Of a stretch of 64,000 nucleotides of DNA, positions 52,747 to 63,244 are shown piece by piece. Numbering within the stretch: the stretch's first letter is position 1; every line of letters starts with the position of its first letter. A program made the position numbers and the translations under genes. The stretch is taken from positions 31,852 through 95,851 of the forward strand of contig JBBHKE010002847.1 of the NCBI GenBank assembly GCA_037447655.1, read 5' to 3'. The DNA is from Zygnema cylindricum. Its lineage: Eukaryota > Streptophyta > Zygnematophyceae > Zygnematales > Zygnemataceae. The notes below the pieces were generated by a model. That model did no database searches and had not been told where the DNA came from. It saw nothing but the letters and a program-made list of their open reading frames with translations.

Positions 52747-54461
52747 AGTTTGGGGTTCACTCAAATGTGACGGGTAAGTTACCTTATTATTCACTTGTCT
52801 TTCTTGAGGTATTTTGCTGCTTTCTCCTCCCTCCTTCAAAATATGATGCTGAAATGGAGGGTAATCTCGGATTTCTCCGAATTCATTCATCTTCTCCAAT
52901 ATCCGTGGAGTCCATCTCCGATAGTTCATCGTCCATTTCTGGTCTTTTCTCGTCCTCTTCCTAGGTTAGGATTGGAAACTGTGGCTCCAAAAGAGAGTCA
53001 TTCTCGGTCAAATTTTTCCCTTCATTTGGAAAGTCTGGCCGAACCGAAGTTTTGTTAAAAGAATCTGAATCTAACTCACATTCGGATTCAATTCTAATTC
53101 TGACCGTTTAGTATATTTGAAGGGATCTACTGATTTTCCTTCATCCATAACTACTAAGTGTTTCACTAGGATGATATCTTCTTTCCCGAGATCATAAACA
53201 CTATATCCCTTTACATTTTCATCATATCCTAGTAAGTACCCTGGCTTTTCTCTTGCATCTAACTTCCAATCAGATTTTTCAGCACTTAGACTAAAAACTT
53301 GACTTCCGAACACCTTTAAGTGTGAGATATCTGGTTTTTTCCCCGTCCATCTTTCATAGGGTGTTTGCTGAGATGATGACTTTATTCTTAAGATAATTAG
53401 CACAGCTCGTAGCTTCTGCCTAGAAGGGTTTTCTTATCTTTTTATCTGATAGCATGCTACGGGCACTATCACCTAATGTCCGATTTAATCTCTCGGCTAC
53501 ACCGTTTTGTTTCGGATTCTTTGTGACAGTCTTTTGATGGTGAACCCCTTCCTCTTTCAAAAAATCCTCAAACTAATTAGAAGTGTGTTCCCCTCTATTA
53601 TCACTCCTCACTCTCTTTATAGGGGTCTCATGGAGCTTCTCATTCCATGTTTTATACTCTTTAAAATAAGTTGGGGATTCAGATTTATTTTTCAAGAAAT
53701 AGACTCTGGAGTATCCAAACCATTCATCAATAATAATAAGCATAAATATCTTCCCTCCAACAAATGGCACTTTGGCGCGTCCCCATATGTCAGTATGAAC
53801 AAGATCTAGAACTTTTTCTCCTTTATAGGTTGCGGTTTTTGGGAAAGGTAATCTGTGGGTCTTACCTTGAGCACATCTACTAGAATCATCCTAGGTCTCA
53901 TTATCCCCAAACTGTATTCCCTCAACCATTCCCATCTTCTTCATTAATTTTAGTCTTTCTAGATGCACAATCGTTTATACCAAATCATCAAGTCACTTAC
54001 ACCGGCATAGTAAACTCTCGTCTTTCCATAACTCAAATTCAACCTTTTCCTTGGCTACCTTTTTCAGTTGTGAAGTATACTTCATCCTCATAGCTAGCAT
54101 CAAAGACTCGTTTCTTGGTGCTACTCTCAAAACCCTTTTCATCTAAAACTGAGGTAGAGATAAGATTTTTGTTCAGCGGTGGAATAAAAATGACATCGGA
54201 GAAAGTGACTAGGGATGTCTTACCTTCAACTAAGACATTCAAATCCACAAATCCCACTAAACTAGTGGTTACTACTCTCCCATCCCCATACTCTATCTCT
54301 ATAATAGGGATCTTTCTCATTTTAGTAAAGATCTCTTTATCTCTATACATATGCATAGAGGCAACTGAATCGATAATCCAACCTTCTTCGCGAGCTTCTT
54401 TCACTATGCCGAATGCATACTTCTGCTTCCTTAGAATCTCCAGCTCGGTTTTCACCTCCAA
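52747..54461 (-). pseudogene. pol: Element 5 pol remnants: protease, integrase
   Basis: 54,461-54,039: WIIDSVASMHMYRDKEIF, the protease with DSG changed to DSV; VEYGDGR-like and PPLNKNLISTSVLD follow. 53,770-53,573: integrase core (MLIIIDEWFGYSRVYFLKNK, RSDNRGEHTSN). 53,403-53,071: TPYERWTGKKPDISHLKVFGSQVF. 52,929-52,747: linker to RT ending SEPQT. RT and RNase H are absent. Confidence 0.85.
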
Positions 54462-54589
54462 CTCTTCGTTGAAGAGGAGTTCTCCATCATCCTCATCGCA
54501 ATCCTCTACGATTACTTATGTTGCCACAAGCGCATTCTTCTTATCCTCAGGTGATCCACTGATCTTCCCCTCCTTAAGTCTCATCTCCG

Positions 54590-55536
54590 TCAATTTAGTA
54601 CACTCTGCCATGGAATGTCCCGGCTTCTTACAAAAATGACAAAGCCCCTTAAGAGAACTAGATCCGGATCCATCCGATTGGTTATCTCTCCCTCCACCAA
54701 AGTGTCCATAAGGTTTATTTGAATCCTGATTCTTCCAGTTCCAACGGCCAAGGCTTGAACACTCTTTCCTCTTCTCCGAATCTCAATGGTGCTTTCTTGA
54801 ACCAAAATCATTCCAACAACGGAACTCCAAATCCATCGATGATATGGCAAATCTTGAACTTTCTTAACGATGTTCTCATAATCATAGGGCATTTTCATTA
54901 GCGAAGTATTCACCTTTTTTTTCTCGATTTCCTGTTTTCCAGCACTCTTTACTCCATAAATAATCCAGACAAGTGATTGCAAAAGTCAAGCATCTTTCCT
55001 CCTTTGTAAACATATGCTTGCACCTTTTGATCTGCGTGTTTCTCTTGCTGAATCATACCACTCTTGTAAATATTTACAAGAGCCTCCCACAAATCGGCCG
55101 CCTTGTCCACATTTAAGTGAGGAATAACAATTGTTTAAGTAAGATGCCGGAGAATAAAATGTGTTGCCACTATGTTGTTGAAATCTTAGATTTTTGTATC
55201 ATTGGCCTTTGTCTTAGGAGAAGCCCCAACAGGAAAAGATCTAGTAATTATGAGTGCAATAGGCGTGAGTTTCTCTTTTCTTTTCTCATTCCTTTTGTCC
55301 AAAACGATGCTTTCTCCATCATCATCTATTTCCTCTGTCTCCAAAGATCCACTTGAGAATCTAGCTCATCGAAAGCCAAGTGGAACTCTTTCCATCCATA
55401 TTTGCAGATGACTACCTCACACGACCACTCTAATTACCCCATAGACATTTTTCAAAGAGAGCACCTCTCATCATAGATTCATAGTATATGAACCCCGATC
55501 CATTGAAAATGGGCACCCTAGAGGGTGGGCCCATAA
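54590..55536 (-). pseudogene. gag: Element 5 gag, broken
   Basis: The start is MGPPSRVPIFNG from the ATG inside the primer-binding site; the LTR-internal Met is not usable here because a stop follows it. The middle is interrupted. 54,982-54,590 encodes the C-terminal capsid part (NTSLMKMPYDYENIVKKVQDLP, MILVQESTIEIRRRGKS). The zinc knuckle CHFCKKPGHSMAEC is readable near 54,650-54,605. Confidence 0.8.
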
Positions 55537-55538
55537 CG

Positions 55539-56475
55539 TGTTACTGTGTGACCTCCATTGGCCCACAGAGTATGTGACCTCCATTGGCCCACAAAGTATC
55601 CAGCTTATATGAAGCCTCTAGCATAGAATTAGCCCTTCTGACTTTCAGACAAAATATAAGCCACCTTGTCAGGGAAGAGTTTTGACCAACTTTGCCCTTG
55701 CGAAGGCTGACTTCTCTCAGTTAGACGCAAATAGAATCTATAAATTTGCTCTTTTGAGCAGTAAGTTATGGATGGCCAAAGATGGCCTATTTATACAAAA
55801 GGTCACTTGGAGAGAGGTGCCTCAAAAAATTACTAAGACCCTGAACCACTACTCACCATTAACTACTACTAAACCTTAGACCAATAAGAAAACTCTACAG
55901 TATAAAAGGTACAATGGCATGTGTACTTTTTGTACGACCATTGTATGACATGGCCTTCTGGTTCACGCATGTCATCTCGGGAGCCATGGTTCCTCCTCCT
56001 GTATTCTTCGGTGTCCAATAATATACTACCACGAGGCAGTGCATGACGTTGTCACCGATAGCGGCCAAAAGTCCATTGCGGGGTGGCGGCTTCACTGACG
56101 ACCGTTCGACTAAGGCATTTTAAACTGTTTGATTGACGTCGGTGCATTTTATCCAATTTACATGTATCTCTTGTTTGTTCCTTTTGTTAAATGAATTAAT
56201 CGCCGCTTTAATATTTAAATAGTTATCACGCCCCATATATGTAACCATTCTTTTACGACTTATTGGTTAAGGCGGACGGCTATTTGACCAGCCGTGACAC
56301 TTAGTGACGAGGATCAAATTCTGGTCTAGTCACATATCCTTTTTGTCAGAGGTCAGTGTGTTGTCTTTCTCCTTAGTTGCCTAAAGGCAGCCATGGCTGC
56401 TTAAGTCTCAATGACTACAACAAGTATATAGACTTAGAGTGGCGACTTAAACAAACTAGATAATATATTTCAACA
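55539..56475 (-). repeat. Element 5 5' LTR
   Basis: 937 bp from TGTTACTGTGTGACC to TTTCAACA. It contains a 26-bp tandem duplication (TGTGACCTCCATTGGCCCAC unit) near 55,546-55,597 and a tRNA-like segment at 56,255-56,333. The primer-binding site complement GGGCCCATAAC precedes it. The partial LTR at 4,880-5,467 is from the same subfamily. Confidence 0.85.
56255..56333 (+). other. tRNA-like segment in the Element 5 LTR
   Basis: CGACTTATTGGTTAAGGCGG (D-arm-like, close to the common TTGGTTAAGGC) and GAGGATCAAATTCTGG (B-box-like), antisense to gag. Same relative place as in the other LTR families. Confidence 0.4.
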
Positions 56476-57440
56476 TTGGTTATATAGACACACACCCTAT
56501 CTCGTATGAAACGAAATAAACTTTTTAGACGATAACAAAAAGGATTTGCGCATAAATATCGATCAGGTCTTTGCGTTCATTGTGTCCACTACCAAAATTC
56601 AACACTTGTAAGGTGACCAACCGAAACAATGTGTTGGACTGGACGCACGGTTCCATGCAACACTTAGAACCGAACGAAACGTAAGTCTAACAACCTGGCC
56701 GCACCAGACGGAAAAGGGTTGGTGCGAATAGATGCGCTAACATAGCAAACCCAATTAAAATGTAGATTTGCCAAACCTCCACTTCCACAATGTTTCCAAC
56801 AATATTTACCTTTTTTTTCAATTTTATTATGAACAACTTGCAAAATTAGAAAGGCTATTATTTCTTGGTCACCAGTCAGCATCCAGTTCAATTTTTGCTA
56901 AGCTATCGAACTTCCACATGAAAACTGAAAATCTGTAACACATTGTTTTACCCTTAATGGAGAAATTACATTAAAAAAAATTGCCCTAATGTTGAGGGTA
57001 AATCGTACATTTTGGGTGAATCGCAGGTAAAATTTGGCAAAAAACTGTACGAACATGTACGATTTACTCTCATAGCGAGGGTAAAATAATATAATCTGTC
57101 CTAGTAATCCGCCTTAAATCCTCTTTATCTTGTCGTTGATAAACTACAAATACCCCACAAAACTCCAAAAAACAAAGCAAGCAAAGGCGCCAAAGCCGGA
57201 AATGTTTTGTCGTTTATTTCAAATTGTAAAGTACAAACCGTACAAAATTATAAGGAGCTTTGAATACAATCCACTTCAATGTGAAATCAACTCCCAAAAT
57301 AAAAATCTTCGTACGACGAAAAAATAACTCACGCTAGTTAAACTGAATGCTTTGCCCGAAACGGCAACAGAAACGACATAAATAAAACTAAGTAACAGAG
57401 ACGACAGTACAAAAATGACAAATATAGACACTACATGCGA
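56476..57440. other. No gene seen
   Basis: About 960 bp without a supportable ORF. A loose inverted pair of GTAAATCGTACA/TGTACGATTTAC lies near 56,999 and 57,056. Confidence 0.5.
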
Positions 57441-57742
57441 TAGTTCAAAAGTAGGCGTTTTTATGGTAGGCCTTTGGTCGGCGCCTTTATCGTAAGTTGT
57501 GTTATGGGCTTTTCATGTGATCTTCTTAGATCGCTACTTTGATCAGCGACCGTCCAATCGTCCGAATCTGACAGTGTAAATAATTTTTTTTGGTCTGAAT
57601 GTTTTAATTGGTCCAATTTTTGGTCCAAATGTTTTAATTGGTCCGAATAGGTCCGAATACAATATGGGTCTTAAGGTCATATTGTATGTTTTGTATACAA
57701 TAAGCATATTGTAGGGGCCTACTTTCACCTACTTTTGAACTA
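57441..57742. mobile_element. MITE family 3, copy c (reverse orientation)
   Basis: TA-GTTCAAAAGTAGGCG at the left and CACCTACTTTTGAAC-TA at the right, about 300 bp, the reverse of copies a and b. It abuts MITE 1d, sharing TA at 57,741-57,742. Confidence 0.9.
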
Positions 57743-57944
57743 TGGTGTTCATGTTTTTTTTGCCACTTAAAACATCGTTTCTCCGTACATACGTGTCGGA
57801 TTAAGGATCCGACGATTGTGATTGAAAGGCGAGATTGTTACCTTCCGATTGGCGTTCTCCATACAATAATCGGACAAGTGTGCATGGAAAAATATGTTTT
57901 AAGTGGCGAACAAATTGTTAACACTAATAGCGATACACGGTGTA
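57741..57944. mobile_element. MITE family 1, copy d, left end deleted
   Basis: The left TIR is shortened (TGGTGTTCATG then TTTTTTTTGCCACTTAAAACATC); the right end is complete (CACTAATAGCGATACACGGTG-TA). Confidence 0.8.
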
Positions 57945-58157
57945 CAACATTCATAATTCTTTCCAGAAGCCCCGGCTCCATTCACTTTGTTTTTCTTTTG
58001 ACGCTCAGTTTTACACAACCTACAATTGAGAAGACTACACTGCCCATCATTACTACTTCAAGAAAAAATCGCGTGGGCTATAATTTAGTGTTTATAACGC
58101 GATTTTGCGTACCAGTGTCAAACTGATTAAAAAAAACATTAATTCCAATTTAGGCAC

Positions 58158-58911
58158 TTAGGGTGAAGTTCCATTAGGACATTCTGTTATTAAACAGCCA
58201 ACATTATAGAATGCTACAATTTGAAAAAAGTTAAATTACACAGAGTCTGTAATCCACGTGTTAGCAGAACAGTGGTGCCACGTAACTTCAGATCTGATAT
58301 TAAAAATCGTTAATGATTTTCACACCAACCAAAAATTTCCATTTGCGTACCATGTAAGTGCGTATCAGGTCATCGTGCAACACAACTTTTGTACTCTTTG
58401 CAAACGCCTTGTCAAGTACCACCTCATTTTTGTAGGGTTCCTGTTTTTACGCGTGACGAATTGTTTTTACGCGTAACGAATGAGCGCTGCAATAAATAGT
58501 GTGACGAATAGGCACTAACAAAAATAGCGTGACAAAATGCGTTACGAGATTTCGTTTGTATTTTCTGTTGGATTTTTGAATGCGTATATTGTGTGCGAAT
58601 TTTTTTGATTTCTGTTGGTTGCCATTTTGACAAGTATGCTCAATATCCAACGTGTCGCGGCTCAAAATTTTCTGTAATTGGTGATTTACCTCGCGAGGTA
58701 CATCATCAATTACAAAAAAAATCGAAGCGAATGCTTCGCGAAAAAAATATCCAACGGTCATTGTTAACTCCCGGACTTTTGGAGAATATTGGCAAGATTC
58801 TCTGTAATGTTGTTTTCCGGATAAAAACAAAATAAAAGGTACCGCGTAGTACGGAGAGGTCCGAATTTCTATAAACAACCTCACTTTTCGTCTAATGGAA
58901 CTTCACCCTAA
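58158..58911. mobile_element. TIR element c (TTA/TAA-flanked)
   Basis: GGGTGAAGTTCCATTA at 58,161 and its inverse TAATGGAACTTCACCC ending at 58,908, about 750 bp. It has the central ACCTCGCGAGGTACATCA..AATTAC palindrome. Same family as a, b and d. The 145-residue frame on the minus strand has no recognised domain. Confidence 0.82.
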
Positions 58912-59586
58912 GGGTGAAGTTTCATCATTCGTTTCTGTAATTGTACGGCAAGGCAAACTTTACAGAGCGGGTCGATTGGGTCGATGTTCCATCACGTAGA
59001 GTCTGTAAGCCACGTGTTCTAAATTGAATGGCGCCACGCAAGCTACGATCCGATATTGAATATCTTTCATATTTTTAGCACCGACAAACTTAACTTCAAA
59101 TCTTGACTTGGGTACCATGTACTTGCGTACGAAGTAATCATACAACAAAACTTTTAAACTTTTTGCAGACGCCAGTCTGTACGCCAACTCAATTTTTTGG
59201 GGTTTCAGTTTTCGAACAAAACGAAAGTTCTTTGAGAGAAATAGTGTGACGAACAATAGTTACCGAAAATAGGGTGACGAGGGAATGTTATGAAATTTCG
59301 TTTTTATTTTCGGTTGTATTTTGGAAAGCGCGTGTCATGTGCAAATTTTAAGATTTTTCATTGGTTTTCCATCATGACACGTAGCTTAATCTTCCAGCGT
59401 GTCACGGTTTTTTTTTCTGTATCAACCCACCTCCACAAGGTGGGTTTACAGTTAAAGAAAAAAATGAAGCAAACTCGTCACAGATGAACATCCGACTGCC
59501 AGTATTACCTCCAAGACCTTCAAAGAGTATCGGCGAGATTCTCTGTAATGTTGTTTTTCGAATAAAAACAAAATAGGCGGTACGAT
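58909..59586. mobile_element. TIR element d, right end lost
   Basis: Begins TAA-GGGTGAAGTTTCATCA on the TAA shared with c and follows element a (GATGTTCCATCACGTAGAG, CAAAATAGGCGGTACG). It is cut at 59,586 by an LTR fragment, so its right TIR is missing. Confidence 0.75.
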
Positions 59587-59895
59587 TTGTTTTTTTTTGG
59601 AAAGCTTTCAGTCTCAGAGCAGCGCAGCTGCTTTATAGACAAAGCAGCGCAGCTGCTATACAGACAGAGCAGCGCAACTGCTATACAACAGAGCAGCGCA
59701 GCTGCTATACAGCAGAGCAGCTGCTATACAGCAGAGCAGCGCAGCAGCAGAGCAGCGCAGCAGCGAAGCTACAACACAGACAGGACAAGGCAACCACGAT
59801 TATATTTGATATGGTCCGTACGGACAACGCAACGTCTGATATTCTTAATGTGATTCTGTACTGGATAGAGCAACTGCGATAGATACGATTCTAGT
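59587..59895 (+). mobile_element. Fragment of an Element 2-family LTR with expanded minisatellite
   Basis: TGTTTTTTTTTGGAAAGCTTTCAGTCTCAG matches the start of the LTR at 31,416. Then 59,617-59,775 is a run of imperfect AGAGCAGCGCAGCTGCTATACAG units, followed by LTR-like GGATATGGTCCGTACGGACAACGCA-type sequence (read loosely). Truncated near 59,895. Confidence 0.7.
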
Positions 59896-60445
59896 CAAAG
59901 GCGTCGTTGTTCAAATCGCGCGATTTTTTCCTTTTTTTCTGATTGAAATGTATAATTCGTGACTGCCAAAAAAATCGCAAAAAAATCGCAATGTACTTTC
60001 TGTCCGGTAAACTGAAGGGACAATTTACGTAAAAAATAAAGCGTTTCCCGTAAGATGTACGAATTTCTACGATAATGTACCGAATTTGACGAAAACATAC
60101 GTTAGACCTGTGTAAACTGAACAGAAATTTCACGGAACATGTACATAATTTTTTCGAAAATGTACGCAACTTTTCGAAAAGAGACGTTGAAATGTCACAC
60201 TATTTACGCGCGGTAAGTTTGAAAAATGTACGAACGTCTTGATTTTTTTTTTTTAAAGAAGCCGCCATAGAACACTTACAAACAGTGGTATATGTAAAAT
60301 TCATTTTTGTTTACATGTACGGAATAGTACGGACGAAAATTCATTAACAATTTTTACAAATTTTTCAAAACTTTTAATGCGTGCGTTGCGTATAATTCGT
60401 CGCGATTAAATCGCTTGCACTAAACGGTGTGAACAACTATGAGTA
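59896..60445. repeat. Dispersed repeat, copy 2 (partner at 13.27-13.83 kb)
   Basis: Opens GTTGTTCAAATCGCGCGATTTTTTCC and closes near GGTGTGAACAACTATGAG, with CCGGTAAACTGAA, repeated AATGTACGNA words and GCGTATAATTCG in the same order as copy 1. Confidence 0.6.
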
Positions 60446-60686
60446 AAAGATAGCAGTATTCTAAGGTAATTTTATGGAATTTTGTAGTTTGGATTGAGTA
60501 TTCTTCTTTGTTACCGCGAAAGTGTACACTTAATGTTCGCACTATTTCCGGCGGCTAGAGCTATTTAAATTAGAAGACATTCATGTGAGTAATCGATTGG
60601 ATGATCGGCGAGAACCTAGCCCACGGAGAAAAAACCTCATTTTGAGGACCATCAACAAGTTTCCCGAACACTTTTTCGGGGTTGTA
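60446..60686. other. No gene; repeat similar to 2.5 kb
   Basis: CCACGGAGAAAAAACCTCATT and the following stretch to about 60,680 resemble 2,515-2,590. Nothing coding. Confidence 0.45.
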
Positions 60687-62086
60687 TGTTGTCAATAGCC
60701 TATTTCAGCCATGGATTACTCACAGAAGACACCCACAGACTACCCCAAAACAGTTGTGTTTCAGACAGCACAGATATCTCCACAATAAGTAAAAGTAGTT
60801 CAAACTGCACCAGTATGCAGTATATAATGGACACTATAACCTCCCAAAGTTAAAACCAGATACACAAAGGATTCCACAAGATAGGAGCTCCAGAGTTTCC
60901 TAAAAACAGCTGAAAGCTTACAAACCTAGCCAGGTAGACTCCTCACATTATTCTAAAGAAACAGCAAACAGAATGAAACTACAAACATATATTGTTTCTA
61001 TATCATAGAACATCCACACAAAGTTTCATATCAAGATATCAATCAGAGTGATCACACTGACAGGTCAAAGATGCAGAAAAACGGTCTGCCATTACTTTGA
61101 TAAACTCAGCTGATACTAAAAATAAACTAGGTCCTACAATTTATAATCACAGAGTCATCTACTGATTCCTACACTATTCAAGGAACTACACGTGTAACTA
61201 AGTACTATACACTAATAAAGACACTGTATGTCAACTGTACTGGAAGTACGTCCAAAACCCTATTTATAACTTTTATCCTAATTTAATCTTGTAACACTAA
61301 ATTTAATTCACTACAAACAAAAACCAGTTGTTTCAGATATATACAAATAGTGGCCGTACATAAATTGTGCCACTTGCTTAGTCAGCAATTGGGGAATCTG
61401 TCCAAATGACTGTAAGCGTCCGTACAAGTCAATTTTGAATTCACGGATCGTCTTAAGATTTAAATTAGATCTTCGTGGTGGACGACACGCGTCCAAGTCA
61501 TTATCTGTGGTCCCATTTCAAATCGATGTTTAGTCAGCATGGTTCACATAAGTCCAGCCGACTGTTGTTGTGCGGTACGAAGCACCTGAGTGCGTACGGC
61601 GGGCTTCGTCACTTGTGGTCCCGCGCAAATCGCGTCCGTCGACACGATTCGAATCAACGTTCCATACTTAATCCGTACAGTAAATTTACCTGATGTCCGG
61701 TCCAAACTTCGTCCGTCCGATTCTGCGAATCCGCTCGTTCGATATTTGACTAGTGTATGTGAGTGTCGGCGCCATTCTGATATACCTGCAAAATTCTCAT
61801 ATGCCGACGCGTGTCCTTGTAGAAGTACGATACACTCTTTTGTCCTTATACTATTGTAACACTATTAGGGGTCAGTACTAAAGTGCGTATACCAAAAAAT
61901 ATTCTAAGTACTAATCCCTCTCTCACTGACCCATTTACTAAGTACTAAAGCTTTTATATCACAACACTCGCCTAAAGCTTTAGACTCAGTACTGCACTAA
62001 GTCTACAGAGCTGTCAATTGTAATTTAGATTCATACTGAAGTACGTAGTTTAGAAAATATTCTTAGGTTGGAAATTCCCTCTCACA

Positions 62087-63099
62087 ACCTCTGAAATTCT
62101 GTGTCCTACATTAGACCACAGAATACATGAAGCCTCTAGATAGTATTTAACTAACCCACTTCAAGCCACAACCACTGCTGTCAAGGAAGGCAAACTGACA
62201 ATTTGACTGCACCCTTGTGCAGTATGGACTCCCCTGAGTCCGTAGCAAAAAGAATAACCGACAACGGCCAACCAACCGATAAGTTATAAGCCAGCAAAAA
62301 TGCCAATTTTATACAAAACTCTCTTAGAGAGAGGTGACTGCTTACCAAATTTCCTAAGTCCTAAACCCCTCTCACAGCCCCTATCTACTGAAGTACGAAC
62401 CAATCATATGACTGTAAATTACAGAAAGGTACTACGGCCGATGTCTTTTCTGTATGGCTTGTGTACGACAAGGCCACTGAGTGGACGCGTGTCACTTTTC
62501 AACTCGTCCGTACATTCATTGGAATTCCCCCGACCGAATGTCATCCTTCCACGCGGCGCCAAGTCATGCCACGTCTATAAAAGCCAAAGTGACCATTCCG
62601 CGATCTTGGCGATGATATATGCCGTCGGATTAAATCCAACATTAAATGTCAACCGTCTAAACATATGTCCGATTCATTTGTTTCGTGCGAAATAACGTCC
62701 ACACTAAATTTTAACAAGTTGTATGTTCCTTCGTTCAAATTCCAGTTTATTGATTTCAAAACCATACAATACTTTAAATAAATATCGAACCCTATATCTC
62801 TTAACGCATTTCTACGACAGACTGGTTAGAGCTAACGGCTACGCTGCACTTTGCCGGTCGGAGGTTCGAGTCTTGCCGGACTCAACCTCTTGTTGAGAGT
62901 GACTTAAGTCACTCTTTAGTCCTGCTTGCTGAGCAAGGACAGCCATGGCTCAACCACCCTCTCTATCCCTCAGTGACTACAACAAGTATGGTGGGTAGAG
63001 AGAGGAGGTAGAGGCAGGTTGTCCGCCTTTTTCTTTTCCTTTTTGTACTGAACTATTTCGACCTAGAAAATACCACATAAAAATAATTTCAACAACCTC
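62087..63099. mobile_element. Copia solo LTR with target duplication
   Basis: LTR 62,092-63,094 (1,003 bp), starting TGAAATTCTGTGTCC and ending ATTTCAACA, flanked by ACCTC at 62,087-62,091 and 63,095-63,099. It shares the LTR plan of Elements 1, 3 and 5 (GAAGCCTCTAGA, GACTCCCCTGAGTC, ATAAGTTATA, TGTACGACA, GACCTAGAAAATA). A TATA-like CTATAAAAG lies near 62,576. It was left by LTR-LTR recombination. Confidence 0.9.
62810..62888 (+). other. tRNA-like segment in the solo LTR
   Basis: GACAGACTGGTTAGAGC (the last ten bases are identical to a common tRNA D-loop/D-stem) and GGAGGTTCGAGTCTTGCC with B-box GGTTCGAGTCT. The spacing of 32 nt between the D-arm and T-loop is compatible with a tRNA with a slightly long variable loop. 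No acceptor stem. Confidence 0.45.
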
Positions 63100-63244
63100 T
63101 ACTACTAAACATCCAAAACTTTATAAAAACAACACTCCTCCTAAATTTTGGATGTGTTAGTTTTAAGCATATATATACTAGCAACTCTAAGATTTTGTCA
63201 GACTTTCAACCACTCCAATTTTTCTCCCGTTTAAACAATGTATT

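Larger units (their letters stand above)
52747..56475 (-). mobile_element. Element 5: truncated Ty1/copia
   Basis: The minus-strand 5' LTR (55,539-56,475), primer-binding site, gag, protease and integrase pieces are present. Everything after the RT-leading linker (SEPQT) is missing, because G2 sequence starts at the junction. TTGGT follows the LTR at 56,476. Related to Element 1 but a distinct subfamily. Confidence 0.88.
60687..63134 (-). repeat. G3: gypsy-type LTR interrupted by a copia solo LTR
   Basis: Starts TGTTGTCAATAGCC and follows the G1 LTR with divergence (CCACAGACTACCCC, GAGTGATCACACTGACAGGTCAAAG, CGGTCTGCCATTACTTTGATAAA). It ends ATAAAAACAACA before a polypurine-tract complement (CTCCTCCTA). 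Removing the 1,003-bp solo LTR and one 5-bp duplication leaves about 1,440 bp, close to the 1,455 bp of the G1 LTR. The far end is assigned by length and termini, not by strong sequence match. Confidence 0.6.

Noticed and set aside
58447-58884. 145-residue ORF in TIR element c as a transposase
   Set aside because: No DDE or DNA-binding motif; the frame runs over the TIR element's repeats and is not open in the related copies a, b or d.
59617-59775. CRISPR-like array
   Set aside because: Units are imperfect, contiguous and lack unique spacers; this is a minisatellite inside an LTR of a eukaryotic genome.
62810-62888. A true tRNA gene
   Set aside because: The D-loop and B-box are good, but no 7-bp acceptor stem pairs and the anticodon arm does not form; the block is repeated inside LTRs.
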